A DNA stretch of 64,000 bases from Undibacterium sp. KW1 (GTDB lineage Bacteria > Pseudomonadota > Gammaproteobacteria > Burkholderiales > Burkholderiaceae_D): the NCBI RefSeq assembly GCF_009937955.1, contig NZ_AP018439.1, forward strand, positions 2,790,001 through 2,854,000, in the 5' to 3' direction. Positions 45,427 to 54,583 of this stretch are shown here, one piece after another. The position numbers were made by a program, and so were the translations under genes. Each line of letters starts with the position of its first letter. Positions within the stretch are counted from its first letter, which is position 1. The notes beneath the pieces were generated by a model. That model searched no databases. It had not been told where the DNA came from and saw only the letters and a program-made list of their open reading frames with translations.

Positions 45427-46653
45427 ATGCGTCGCCCTATAAAAAGAAATCGCCTCAAACTCGCCGCTGAAAGCCAGCGCGTCGCCAATCTTGCGCTCGC
45501 AGTTGCACAATCTGCCAGCCGTATTGAAGACCTGGACTGGCAGGCCAAACTGGATGCACTGGTGACCAAGAGCCTCAAGCAACACCATCAGGATATGCTG
45601 GAGGCAGCCACTGAACACTTGTTCCAAACTCATCCCAATGGCTATGAGGTCCTGACCGAAACGCTGGAATCTGTGAGCACCTGCGCGCAGTTTGAGAATG
45701 ATGGACAGTCATATACCAGCTTGCTGATCGCTGCCCCCATATTGGCATGGACGCGTTTTGAAATTGCCTCGGGCAGCATTCCCACAGAAGCGCTGGGTAT
45801 ACTGCACACACAATTGCAGACGCATTTATTGGCTGAAGAAGCACAACTGCGCTTGCTGCCGGGATTGTATTCCATCGATCAATTACCGCGCAGCCACGTA
45901 GAAACCTATGCTTTGCTGGAGCGGCATAGTCTGGCCATGTTAAAACATCTGCCTGCACCGGCAGAAGCTGAACGTGCTCATACCATTCCATTTTTGGCAG
46001 ATATACGGTATGTGCTTGGTGTGCTGCTTGTCAAAAAAGGCGCCCCACTCTTCCAGTGGCAAACTATTGACGCGCCCTATGATTGCGCACAAGCCAAAAG
46101 TGATGCTTTAATGGAATGGCAGCAACAAACCGATGCAACCATCAAGCGCCTGTTACCTGGATGCGGCATAGAGCTTTTACTGCCCGAAGCCTATTACACC
46201 GCCTGTCGTGAAGCAGATATCAGAATACGTCCGGCGACCATACGCTCTGCCATGTTCTATTTGACGCAAACTCTGAGTAAAGAGGCAGATCAGTTCACCG
46301 TCATCATTGCATCTTTTGGTGAGCAGGAAAATCCCGGGCAAATTGATGAATACCGCATCAGTTTTTGCCTGCGTGATGCTCCTGAAGTGATCTATGGCGT
46401 AGTCTGGCCGCTTTATCAGGCAGAAGACCAGATCATTGCTGTTAATCTGGATGAAAACGAGCAACTTGCTGGCGAAATCCCCGGCATTTTGCAAGAATGC
46501 GGTGTTACCGACATTATTCAGCTGGAAGAAATTTTCGCGATGGAATTCTGTGATGATTGCGGAACACCACTATTTGCAGACAGAGATAGCGATCTGGTTC
46601 ATACCGAAATGCCGGATGACGCACCAACACCAGGTGCAACCCACTTCCACTAA
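45427..46653 (+). CDS. DUF2863 family protein
   Basis: 408 residues starting MRRPIKRNRLKLAAESQRVANLA. It matches the pattern of DUF2863, a family largely limited to Burkholderiales (YTSLLIAAPILAWTRFEIASG; LLPGCGIELLLPEAYYTACREAD; CDDCGTPLFADRD). The C-terminal CxxC could bind a metal. Function unknown; cytoplasmic by lack of signal or membrane segments. Confidence 0.82.
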   Translation: MRRPIKRNRLKLAAESQRVANLALAVAQSASRIEDLDWQAKLDALVTKSLKQHHQDMLEAATEHLFQTHPNGYEVLTETLESVSTCAQFENDGQSYTSLLIAAPILAWTRFEIASGSIPTEALGILHTQLQTHLLAEEAQLRLLPGLYSIDQLPRSHVETYALLERHSLAMLKHLPAPAEAERAHTIPFLADIRYVLGVLLVKKGAPLFQWQTIDAPYDCAQAKSDALMEWQQQTDATIKRLLPGCGIELLLPEAYYTACREADIRIRPATIRSAMFYLTQTLSKEADQFTVIIASFGEQENPGQIDEYRISFCLRDAPEVIYGVVWPLYQAEDQIIAVNLDENEQLAGEIPGILQECGVTDIIQLEEIFAMEFCDDCGTPLFADRDSDLVHTEMPDDAPTPGATHFH

Positions 46654-46684
46654 ACGTCGGAATTTGTCTAGTTTGGTGGAATAG

Positions 46685-47200
46685 ATGGCGACAACAGGTA
46701 ACCCTGCACATAAAAGTGAACAAACCATCTCTGGAATAGACTCTGATTTTCATTTCAGAGATGGTTTGACTACTGACGCACAAGCCATTAGCCAATTAAT
46801 CTCCAAGTTTGCGCTGGATTTCTGCGTCAATCCGGATGGCAGCGGTGCGGATTTATTTTTACAGTCAGTATCAGAATCTGCCGAACTTTCTTATCTCTCT
46901 GATTCACGCTACCACTATATTCTTGCATTGCACGGTGAAACGCTGGCTGGCTTCATCGCCATGCGAGACCTGAGCCATCTGTTCCATCTGTTCGTTCATC
47001 CCTCATATCAGGGGCAAAAATTGGCAAGCAAGCTATGGCAGCGTGCCCGCCAATATGCAGTCACACAAGGACATACTGGCAATTTCACTGTCAATTCCTC
47101 CCTGAAGGCCGTTCCTATTTATGAGCGCTTTGGCTTCCTGGCTAAAGGCGAGATAGTAGAAATGCATGGCATTGCCTTCTTGCCCATGCAAATGCCTTAA
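46685..47200 (+). CDS. GNAT-family N-acetyltransferase
   Basis: 171 residues with the acetyl-CoA site HLFVHPSYQGQKLASKLWQRA near 98-118 and the C-terminal VPIYERFGFLAKGEIVEMHG typical of GNAT. The substrate is unknown. It starts 31 bases after the DUF2863 gene. Confidence 0.88.
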   Translation: MATTGNPAHKSEQTISGIDSDFHFRDGLTTDAQAISQLISKFALDFCVNPDGSGADLFLQSVSESAELSYLSDSRYHYILALHGETLAGFIAMRDLSHLFHLFVHPSYQGQKLASKLWQRARQYAVTQGHTGNFTVNSSLKAVPIYERFGFLAKGEIVEMHGIAFLPMQMP

Positions 47201-47356
47201 GCCCACCTGTAACAAGTTTTTACTACTCAAATATTGGCTGCCAATTTTGCCTGGCACATTTGTGAAAATCCGTTGTACAATTAGTTTTGAACGGTCGTGC
47301 TTTTTTCTGCTTTCTTATTAATTGCTTGCTGCGGCCATCATAAAACAGGAGACAAC

Positions 47357-48547
47357 ATGGATTTGAACTATACGGCAGAAGACCTTGCCTTCCGGGATCA
47401 GGTGCGCACCTACCTGGAAGCCAATCTTCCACAAGACCTGCAGCAAAAAGTATTGAATCATAAACGTCTGTCCAGGGAAGACTTTGTTCGCTGGCACAAA
47501 ATATTAGCCAAGCAGGGCTGGGTAGCAACAGGCTGGCCAGCAGAATACGGCGGCACAGGCTGGACAGCCACCCAACGCCATATCTTTGAAGAAGAATGCG
47601 CGCGTGCTGGCACGCCCGCCATCCTGCCCTTTGGCGTGAATATGGTAGCCCCTGTCATCATGGCCTTTGGCAACCAGGCACAAAAAGACTACTACCTGCC
47701 ACGCATATTGAGCTGCGAAGACTGGTGGTGCCAGGGTTACTCAGAACCAGGCTCAGGTTCAGACCTTGCATCCCTGAAAACCCGCGCCGAACGCGATGGT
47801 GACCATTACATCGTCAATGGCCAGAAAACCTGGACCACCCTGGCCCAGCACGCCGATATGATCTTCTGCCTGGTGCGCACTGACACTGGTGTACGCAAAC
47901 AGGAAGGCATCTCATTCCTGCTCATCGATATGAAAACGCCTGGCATTACCGTGCGCCCTATCATCATGCTCGACGAAGAGCATGAAGTAAATGAAGTTTT
48001 CTTCGATAATGTCAAAGTTCCGGTAGAGAACCTGATAGGCGAAGAAAACAAGGGCTGGACCTATGCCAAATACCTGCTCGGCCATGAACGCACGAATATC
48101 GCAGCCGTAGGCCGTGCCAAACGTGAATTGCAATTCCTCAAGCGCATCGCCGCCAAACATCAAAAGAACGGCCTGCCGCTGATTGATGATGCGGTGTATG
48201 CCAGCAAGGTTGCCAGCCTGGAGGTGGAATTGATGGCGCTGGAAATTACTGTGCTGCGTGTCATTTCCCAGGACAGTGGTCGTCCTGGCCCGGAAGCATC
48301 GCTGCTCAAGATCAAGGGTACAGAAATCCAGCAAAGACTGACAGAGTTAATGGTAGAAGCGGTTGGCCCTTATGGCCTGCCATTTGACCCGGCTTTCCTC
48401 GAAGGCGCGACTGAACATAGCATAGTCGGTGACGATGATGCTGCGCCTTTGGCGCCGTACTACTTCAATTTCCGCAAAACTTCCATTTATGGTGGTTCCA
48501 ACGAAATTCAAAAAAATATCATCACCCAGATGATCCTGGGCCTGTGA
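47357..48547 (+). CDS. Acyl-CoA dehydrogenase (pimeloyl-CoA dehydrogenase large subunit-like)
   Basis: 396 residues from MDLNYTAEDLAFRDQVR, preceded by AGGAGA; an ATG at 47297 is too far upstream. Acyl-CoA dehydrogenase fold: GYSEPGSGSDLASLKTRA for FAD/substrate binding, NGQKTWTTLAQHAD, and the C-terminal IYGGSNEIQKNIITQMILGL. Together with the next gene (10 bases on) it resembles PimC/PimD, which act as a two-subunit acyl-CoA dehydrogenase on dicarboxyl-CoA chains. Confidence 0.92.
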   Translation: MDLNYTAEDLAFRDQVRTYLEANLPQDLQQKVLNHKRLSREDFVRWHKILAKQGWVATGWPAEYGGTGWTATQRHIFEEECARAGTPAILPFGVNMVAPVIMAFGNQAQKDYYLPRILSCEDWWCQGYSEPGSGSDLASLKTRAERDGDHYIVNGQKTWTTLAQHADMIFCLVRTDTGVRKQEGISFLLIDMKTPGITVRPIIMLDEEHEVNEVFFDNVKVPVENLIGEENKGWTYAKYLLGHERTNIAAVGRAKRELQFLKRIAAKHQKNGLPLIDDAVYASKVASLEVELMALEITVLRVISQDSGRPGPEASLLKIKGTEIQQRLTELMVEAVGPYGLPFDPAFLEGATEHSIVGDDDAAPLAPYYFNFRKTSIYGGSNEIQKNIITQMILGL

Positions 48548-48557
48548 GGAGAGCAAA

Positions 48558-49697
48558 ATGGATTTCAACTTAACACAAGAACAAACACAGTTTGCTGATG
48601 CCTTGCGTCGCTGGGTAGAAAAAGACTATGGCTTTGAGCAGCGCAAACAGATTATAGAATCGGCTGAAGGTATATCCGATAAAGCGTGGGGTGGTCTGGC
48701 AGAGCTGGGCGCACTGGCCTTGCCTGTGCCAGAAGAGCAAGGCGGCTTCAATGGTTCTGCCATCGACATGCTGGTGATCATGCAGGAACTGGGGCGCGGC
48801 ATTGTTATCGAGCCCTACTTTGCCACTGTCATGGGTGCAGAGTTTTTGAAAAAATCCGGCAAGCATGCAGATGTGCTGGAGCAAATCGCTGGTGGCGAAG
48901 TCAAGCTGGCGAATGCACTGGGTGAAAGACAGTCACGTCACGAACTGTTTGACATTGCCACCACGGCCAGCAAAAATGGTGATGGCTTTGTACTAAATGG
49001 CAGCAAGACCGTGGTGCTGCACGGCGCCCAGGCAGACAAACTGATTGTCTCTGCACGCAGCAGCGGAGCACAACGCGATACGAATGGCATCAGCCTGTTT
49101 ATCGTTGATGCCAATGCAGTAGGCGTCAGCCGTCGCGATTACCGCACCATCGATGGTTATCGTGCTGCTGATATTAGCTTCAGCAACGTACAAGTCGGTG
49201 CAGATGCCTTGTTAAGCGCAGTGGATGGTGGTTGGGAATTACTGGATGCGGTGGCTGACTACGGCGTTACCCTGCTGTGCGCAGAGTCCATAGGCATCAT
49301 GGAAGCAATTACCGCAGCCACGCTGGATTATTTGAAAACCCGTCAACAATTTGGCGTACCTATCGGCAAATTCCAGGTCTTGCAACATCGCATGGCTGAA
49401 ATGTTCATGGAAATGGAACAGGCACGCTCGATGGCAACACTGGCTGCCGTCAAGATAGCCTCTGATGATGTGGAAGAACGCCGCCGCACGGTATCTGCCG
49501 CCAAGGTCAGGATAGGTCAGGCAGCCAAATACATAGGCCAGCAAGCCGTGCAATTGCATGGCGGCATGGGCGTCACCAATGAGCTGCCGGTTGCCCACAT
49601 GTTCAAACGCCTGACCACGATAGAGCTGACATTGGGTGACACTGATCATCATCTGGCCAGATTTGTCGCACAACCCGGCTTTAAAAGCGCAGCCTGA
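48558..49697 (+). CDS. Acyl-CoA dehydrogenase (pimeloyl-CoA dehydrogenase small subunit-like)
   Basis: 379 residues starting MDFNLTQEQTQFADALRRWVEKDY. Typical N-terminal helical, beta and C-terminal helical domains with KYIGQQAVQLHGGMGVTNELP and LTTIELTLGDTDHHLAR. The usual catalytic Glu context is diverged relative to the large partner, as in PimD-like subunits. It follows the large subunit by 10 bases and probably forms a heteromer with it. A strong terminator follows. Confidence 0.9.
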   Translation: MDFNLTQEQTQFADALRRWVEKDYGFEQRKQIIESAEGISDKAWGGLAELGALALPVPEEQGGFNGSAIDMLVIMQELGRGIVIEPYFATVMGAEFLKKSGKHADVLEQIAGGEVKLANALGERQSRHELFDIATTASKNGDGFVLNGSKTVVLHGAQADKLIVSARSSGAQRDTNGISLFIVDANAVGVSRRDYRTIDGYRAADISFSNVQVGADALLSAVDGGWELLDAVADYGVTLLCAESIGIMEAITAATLDYLKTRQQFGVPIGKFQVLQHRMAEMFMEMEQARSMATLAAVKIASDDVEERRRTVSAAKVRIGQAAKYIGQQAVQLHGGMGVTNELPVAHMFKRLTTIELTLGDTDHHLARFVAQPGFKSAA

Positions 49698-49706
49698 ATG
49701 CTGTAG

Positions 49707-49738
49707 AAAAATCCCGACTGCGTTCGGGATTTTTTTTT
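49707..49738 (+). terminator. Rho-independent terminator
   Basis: AAAATCCCGA-CTGCGT-TCGGGATTTTTTTT directly after the small dehydrogenase gene. Confidence 0.9.
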
Positions 49739-49775
49739 GCCTTTTAAGACAATAAGGAAACAACGAGGACACACT

Positions 49776-50237
49776 ATGAGTATCAAAACAGATCGCTGGT
49801 ATTTTGAAGATTTCATTCCCGGTACCGTCATAGAACTGGGGCAGCGTGTAGTGACAGAAGAAGAAATCATCACTTTCGCCAAACAATTTGATCCACAATC
49901 CTTTCATGTCGATAAAGAAGCCGCCAGCCATTCCATCTTTGGCGGCGTCATCGCCAGCGGCTGGCATACTTGCGGAATGATCATGCGCATGGTGGTCGAT
50001 GGCTTTCTGGCCAATTCATCCAGCATGGGTTCGCCTGGCGTTAATGAGATACGCTGGATACTGCCAGTACGCCCTGGCGACACCCTGACTGTCACAGCAG
50101 AGACCACGGGCAGTAAACTCTCTACATCCAAGCCAGACCGCGGCGTCATCAATACTTTATGGAAAGCGCATAACCAGGAAGGCAAACTGGTTTGCACGAT
50201 TACCGGTATGGGCATGTTTGGTCGCCGCCCAGAGTAA
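49776..50237 (+). CDS. MaoC-like dehydratase
   Basis: 153 residues from MSIKTDRWYFEDFIPGTVIE, with a GAGGA just upstream. Hotdog-fold hydratase 2 motif FAKQFDPQSFHVDKEAASHSIFGGVIASGWH with catalytic Asp and His. It hydrates or dehydrates an acyl-CoA; lies with another MaoC gene and the acyl-CoA dehydrogenase pair, so the group is likely one beta-oxidation-type pathway. Confidence 0.92.
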   Translation: MSIKTDRWYFEDFIPGTVIELGQRVVTEEEIITFAKQFDPQSFHVDKEAASHSIFGGVIASGWHTCGMIMRMVVDGFLANSSSMGSPGVNEIRWILPVRPGDTLTVTAETTGSKLSTSKPDRGVINTLWKAHNQEGKLVCTITGMGMFGRRPE

Positions 50238-50260
50238 AAAATAAACAATAAGGAGACATG

Positions 50261-50713
50261 ATGAGAGAATTTAATAGCCTTGCTGAATTAAAAGACTTGA
50301 TAGGACAAGAAGTTGCTCAGTCAGAGTGGGTAGAAATCAGCCAGGAAAGAGTGAACACTTTTGCTGATGCGACTGGCGATCATCAGTGGATACATATCGA
50401 TGTAGAAAGAGCCAAACTTGAGTCGCCATTTGGTGGGCCGATTGCGCATGGTTTTTTGACTTTGTCCTTGCTGCCCATGCTGGTTGCCAATGCCATCAAG
50501 CTCACTTACGTCAAAATGGGAGTCAATTATGGGCTCAATAAAGTACGCTTCCCCTCCCCTGTTCCTGTCGGCAGCAGGGTACGCGCGCGCTTAAAACTGC
50601 TGGAAATTGAGGACATCAAGGATGGTGCGCAACTCACATGGGAAGTAACAATAGAACGTGAGGGCCAGGATAAACCAGTGTGCGTGGCAGAATCAATTTC
50701 ACGCGTCTATTAA
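50261..50713 (+). CDS. MaoC-like dehydratase
   Basis: 150 residues starting MREFNSLAELKDLIGQ. The hydratase motif FADATGDHQWIHIDVERAKLESPFGGPIAHGFLTLSLLP is complete. It follows the first MaoC gene by about 20 bases with AAGGAGA as ribosome-binding site; the two may act as different-chain-length hydratases. Confidence 0.93.
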   Translation: MREFNSLAELKDLIGQEVAQSEWVEISQERVNTFADATGDHQWIHIDVERAKLESPFGGPIAHGFLTLSLLPMLVANAIKLTYVKMGVNYGLNKVRFPSPVPVGSRVRARLKLLEIEDIKDGAQLTWEVTIEREGQDKPVCVAESISRVY

Positions 50714-50747
50714 TCCCGCTAAACCCTATTTCTCAGGGAATGAGCTC

Positions 50748-51128
50748 ATGCCCAGTCAAGACACATTAAAGCGCTTCATCGCCAAAGTTGAAGCGAACGA
50801 ACATGCTGCAGCATGTGAAGAGTTTTATACCGAAAATTCCAGCATGCAGGAAAACCAGGCCAAGCCCAGAATAGGCCGTGCGGCGCATGTGAACGCTGAA
50901 CATGCCGTTATGTCACGCGCCAGATCAGTAACATCTACCTGCGTGCATCCGGTATTGGTGAATGGCGATCATGTCGTCATCCGTTGGATTTTCAGATTCG
51001 AGTGGTTGGACGGCAGTGTTACACAAATGGAAGAACTTGCCTATCAGCGCTGGGAAGGTGAATGCATAGCGGAAGAAACTTTCTTCTATGATCCGGCACA
51101 GCGAATTCCACAAAGACCCAGCGCCTGA
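50748..51128 (+). CDS. SnoaL/NTF2-like protein
   Basis: 126 residues from MPSQDTLKRFIAKVEANEHAA. NTF2-like pattern: FYTENSSMQENQAKPRIGR and VIRWIFRFEWLDGSVTQMEELAYQRWEGECIAEETFFYDP. Likely an isomerase- or binding-type small protein of the same acyl-CoA gene group; reaction unknown. Confidence 0.8.
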   Translation: MPSQDTLKRFIAKVEANEHAAACEEFYTENSSMQENQAKPRIGRAAHVNAEHAVMSRARSVTSTCVHPVLVNGDHVVIRWIFRFEWLDGSVTQMEELAYQRWEGECIAEETFFYDPAQRIPQRPSA

Positions 51129-51133
51129 AATGC

Positions 51134-51165
51134 AATAAGGCCAAAGTATATACTCTGGCCTTATT
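51134..51165. terminator. Bidirectional terminator between convergent genes
   Basis: AATAAGGCCA / TGGCCTTATT with a 12-base loop between genes ending at 51128 (+) and 51183 (-). Confidence 0.7.
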
Positions 51166-51182
51166 GACTCATGTGGACCAGA

Positions 51183-52268
51183 TTAATAAAATTTAACGGC
51201 GTAAATCGGTGGCAGATTAGCTGATATCTGGTACCAGTCATCCCCCTCATTCTCACTTGCCCATAAATTGCCGGTAGTCGAAGCCATCAACAGGTTTTTG
51301 CCATTTTCTGAAACAGCCAAGCCATGGCGATAAACCAGGTCATAGCAATCTTGTTGTGGCAAACCATTTCGCAAAGACTCAAAAGTCTTGCCACCATCGC
51401 GGGTACGCGTGACACTCATGGCACCATGCAGGGGTACACGCTTTTGATCTGCCACGGCAGGCACAAACCAGGCGACGTCGGGGTTGCGCGGGTGAGCCGC
51501 TACAGCAAAACCAAAGTCTGGAATACCTTCAGGTAAATGTAATTGTTGCCAGCTTGCTGCATCATCTTCACTGCGCCAGATACCATTGTGATGCTGGCAC
51601 CACAAAACATGGCTGGCGAATTTGCTGCGTGTGATCAAGTGCGGGTCCTGGATATTTTGCTTGTCTGCCAAATCAGGTGGCATGTAGGCAGCATGCATAC
51701 CGGACGCACATAATTTCCAATACTTACCGCCATCTTCAGTTTTCCAGGCGCCACCACAGGAGATACCCAACAAGATATGCTGAGGGTTGCGCGGATTGAC
51801 GCATATCGAATGTATGCCTGGCGTGTCGTAGCCGCCACCCATCCACTCTTTGCGCTCTTCCTTATCCCATAGACTGCGCACCAATTCCCAACTATTGCCA
51901 CGATCTGCTGAGCGGAACAAGCCACCCGGCAAGGTTCCGGCCCATAACACGCCAGGCTCGTCACCACCACCGGTTTCCATAGACCAGATGGCCTTGAGCT
52001 TCCATTCGACATCGTCTTCAGTCTTGGCATGCTCAGGGTAGGCTGGCACGGCGATCTCTGTCCAGTCATCACGCCCTTCATCGCGCCTGTGCAGCTTTAC
52101 CCCAAAGTGCCCGAGGTTCAAGGCTGCATACACAGCACCATCGCGCTTGTCATGCAGGCACATGCTCAAAGGCTCGCCAAGAAAACTGATCTGATCCAGC
52201 TTCCACTTGCCGCCAATATGGATCAGTTCAAACAAACCCTTGCGGGTCGCTACCATTGCTTTCATCAT
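51183..52268 (-). CDS. BNR/sialidase-like beta-propeller protein
   Basis: 361 residues with repeated Asp-box-like motifs (SADRGNSWELV; TEDGGKYWKLC; SEDDAASWQQL; TRDGGKTFESL; SENEGDDWYQI), the mark of a six- or seven-bladed propeller. No signal peptide, so it is cytoplasmic and unlikely to be a real sialidase. Its start overlaps the stop of the MoaD/ThiS-like gene, which points to a joint function. Family function unknown. Confidence 0.85.
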   Translation of the reverse strand: MMKAMVATRKGLFELIHIGGKWKLDQISFLGEPLSMCLHDKRDGAVYAALNLGHFGVKLHRRDEGRDDWTEIAVPAYPEHAKTEDDVEWKLKAIWSMETGGGDEPGVLWAGTLPGGLFRSADRGNSWELVRSLWDKEERKEWMGGGYDTPGIHSICVNPRNPQHILLGISCGGAWKTEDGGKYWKLCASGMHAAYMPPDLADKQNIQDPHLITRSKFASHVLWCQHHNGIWRSEDDAASWQQLHLPEGIPDFGFAVAAHPRNPDVAWFVPAVADQKRVPLHGAMSVTRTRDGGKTFESLRNGLPQQDCYDLVYRHGLAVSENGKNLLMASTTGNLWASENEGDDWYQISANLPPIYAVKFY

Positions 52269-52537
52269 TAGCCTCCTGAAAGAGCCTGCAAGACATAGAC
52301 CTGGCTATTTGAACTTAAAGGGTCACGCAAGCCACTGCGCTGCATGACGCGTTTGCCGTCGATAAAAACCACCACATGAAAACGCAGATCGCCCTGTTCA
52401 TCCAGGATATAGCCGCGTAAAGCAGGATTGACCTGAAATGCTGCTTCCAGCGCATCGCGCAAATTATCAGCCAGGGCTTCCACCTCAGGAACCTCAGTAA
52501 AACGACTGAGCTGCTGGGTAAAAATCAGCCTGGCCAT
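52268..52537 (-). CDS. MoaD/ThiS-like ubiquitin-fold protein
   Basis: 89 residues ending in Ser-Gly-Gly, the tail by which MoaD/ThiS proteins carry sulfur or are conjugated. The body fits the beta-grasp fold (EALADNLRDALEAAFQVNPAL; LRFHVVVFIDGKRV; SSNSQVYVLQALSGG). It overlaps the propeller gene; no E1-like activating enzyme or molybdopterin gene is next to it, so it is not an obvious cofactor gene. Confidence 0.82.
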   Translation of the reverse strand: MARLIFTQQLSRFTEVPEVEALADNLRDALEAAFQVNPALRGYILDEQGDLRFHVVVFIDGKRVMQRSGLRDPLSSNSQVYVLQALSGG

Positions 52538-52539
52538 GA

Positions 52540-53007
52540 TTATGCCCAGTCCTTGTAGGGGTGCTTGAGCAAATTCGCATTTGCGTAACGCCGGTCGTGA
52601 CTGACTTCGTCACCCAGCCATGCAGGACGCTCAAATTGCTGATGCTCGGACTCAAGCTCAACCTCAGCCACGATAAGACCATGATTATCACCGATGAACT
52701 CATCTACTTCCCAGATCAAATCGGTAAGAGGAATGCGGTAACGTGTTTTTTCTATGAGAGGTTGCTGACAGACTGTGTCCAGCAAAATTTGCGCATCAGC
52801 CAGCGGAATGGGGTATTCCCATTCGCCACAGCTAATGCCGGTCGATATACCCTTGATGGTCAGCATCGCACGTTCTGCTTCTATGCGTACCCGTACGATG
52901 CGACCCGGATCAGAACAAATATAACCCTGGCGCAGAAATGTGCCCTGCCCCTGTTGCTTGAAATCCTGATTCACAACAAGGAATTTGCGTTCAATCTCTA
53001 CGCCCAT
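52540..53007 (-). CDS. CYTH domain protein (triphosphate tunnel metalloenzyme)
   Basis: 155 residues starting MGVEIERKFLVVNQ, with the ExExK signature at the N-terminus, then YICSDPGRIVRVRIEAERAMLTIKG and LIVAEVELESEHQQFERP. Such enzymes hydrolyse triphosphates (inorganic, thiamine or RNA 5'). It ends 2 bases before the MoaD-like start, so it is translationally linked to the propeller/MoaD pair. Confidence 0.9.
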   Translation of the reverse strand: MGVEIERKFLVVNQDFKQQGQGTFLRQGYICSDPGRIVRVRIEAERAMLTIKGISTGISCGEWEYPIPLADAQILLDTVCQQPLIEKTRYRIPLTDLIWEVDEFIGDNHGLIVAEVELESEHQQFERPAWLGDEVSHDRRYANANLLKHPYKDWA

Positions 53008-53034
53008 TACTACTCCGATCAATAAATACCGGAA

Positions 53035-54159
53035 TTATGCACTCAATGTCGCCAAAATCGGTTGCAACATTGCTTCACCGAGTTTGATACTGCGTGAACC
53101 GTCCCAACCCACTTCTGCGTCCGGCAAATTGGCATTGTCCTTGAATGGCAATTCCAGAGTCAGCGAAACGCATTTGAAGGTATGGCCAATATACTTGGAT
53201 GCCAGCTTCAACACATCTTCATTGTATTTGGATGCTTCATAACCGTATTTGGTCTGGAAGTCAGGACTGGCATTGCAAAAACTATCGACAAAATGCTGCT
53301 GCTCCTGCGCCTGCTTTTCGCTAAAGCCTGCCAGCATTTCACTGCCAGCCACGAAGATATAAGGCAAGGCTTCATCCCCATGGATATCCAGGAACAGGTC
53401 GCAGCCAGTTTCATGGATTTTATTCTTGACGTAATACACTTCAGGGCTGGTTTCCAGCGATGGTGTCATCCATTCACGGTTCAGGTTGGCACCGGCTGCA
53501 TTGGTGCGCAAGTTGCCGCGTACAGAACCATCCGGGTTCATGTTCGGGACGATATACACCACCGCTTTTTCCAGAATGCTGCGTGCGATTGGATTGGACG
53601 GGTCCAGCAAGGCATTCAAAGTGCCCTCCACCAGCCATTCAGCCATGGTTTCACCAGGATGCTGACGCGCAATGATCCAGACTTTCTTTTCAGCTGCGGG
53701 GTCACCGACAGCGATCACGTTCAGGTCACGGCCATCGACGGTATTGCCCAGGTCTTCAACACGGGCAATAGAAGAATTTTCTACTCCGCCCAGTAAAGCC
53801 AGGTGACGCTCCCAGGTGTAAGGCTCAAAATAAGCGTAATACACGCTGTCACGCTCAGGTGTATGGCGTATGGTCATGACCTTGCCATCAAACTCGGTAT
53901 CCACACGGAACCAGTTGGCCCTGTCATAACTTGCTACCGCGCGATAGCCTTCCCAGCCCTTGGCATAGGTGGCATTACCGGCATTGAGGATGCGCATGAC
54001 GGTCTCCTGACCGCGCGCACCCTGCAAGCGAAAGTGAAACCACTGCCAGATATCGGCATGTGAATCCTTGCGCAAATTTAAATCGATGGCCCCCGCCTGT
54101 TCCGCCTTGACGACTTCGATCGCTCCCGCGTCAAAGTTCTGACTGATTTTAATTGTCAT
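53035..54159 (-). CDS. M14-family cytosolic carboxypeptidase-like protein
   Basis: 375 residues from MTIKISQNFDAGAIEV. It has the zinc site RQHPGETMAEW (HxxE), second His in LDIHGDEALPY and the catalytic Glu in LTLELPFKDN. No signal peptide; resembles the cytosolic carboxypeptidase (Nna1-like) branch of M14. Bacterial substrates are unknown; it probably trims acidic tails or peptidoglycan-derived peptides. Confidence 0.9.
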   Translation of the reverse strand: MTIKISQNFDAGAIEVVKAEQAGAIDLNLRKDSHADIWQWFHFRLQGARGQETVMRILNAGNATYAKGWEGYRAVASYDRANWFRVDTEFDGKVMTIRHTPERDSVYYAYFEPYTWERHLALLGGVENSSIARVEDLGNTVDGRDLNVIAVGDPAAEKKVWIIARQHPGETMAEWLVEGTLNALLDPSNPIARSILEKAVVYIVPNMNPDGSVRGNLRTNAAGANLNREWMTPSLETSPEVYYVKNKIHETGCDLFLDIHGDEALPYIFVAGSEMLAGFSEKQAQEQQHFVDSFCNASPDFQTKYGYEASKYNEDVLKLASKYIGHTFKCVSLTLELPFKDNANLPDAEVGWDGSRSIKLGEAMLQPILATLSA

Positions 54160-54368
54160 CTTGTATTTATTCAGAAATGTTTTTAAGCACCGTAGCAATA
54201 CGGCGACCTAGGACTGGTATTTTCACAGTTTTTCCCGAATTATGAAAATATTTCAGTCAAATAATGAATAAAATCGGACAAATATTTTCACCAAGGCAAG
54301 CATTTAAGAAGTTTCTGGCCAAACATAGCAAAATTCGCCACGATATACTATAATCTTTCGCTCAGTGT

Positions 54369-54445
<77 letters not shown>

Positions 54446-54453
54446 ATGAATAC

Positions 54454-54491
54454 AAAAAGGCTTGCAGATATCTTATCCGCAAGCCTTTTTT
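54454..54491 (+). terminator. Terminator of the tRNA gene
   Basis: AAAAAGGCTTGC / GCAAGCCTTTTTT just after the tRNA. Confidence 0.9.
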
Positions 54492-54583
54492 ATTTGATGT
54501 GAGTTATTAAAGTTAACTCAATGCGTGCAGCAAGCTTTGCCCCACAATGATGCCATATGAATAATCATGATGGATAATTCATG

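Noticed and set aside
51183..52268. True sialidase
   Set aside because: Asp boxes are present but there is no signal peptide and no visible Arg triad or sialic acid genes; better called a BNR propeller.
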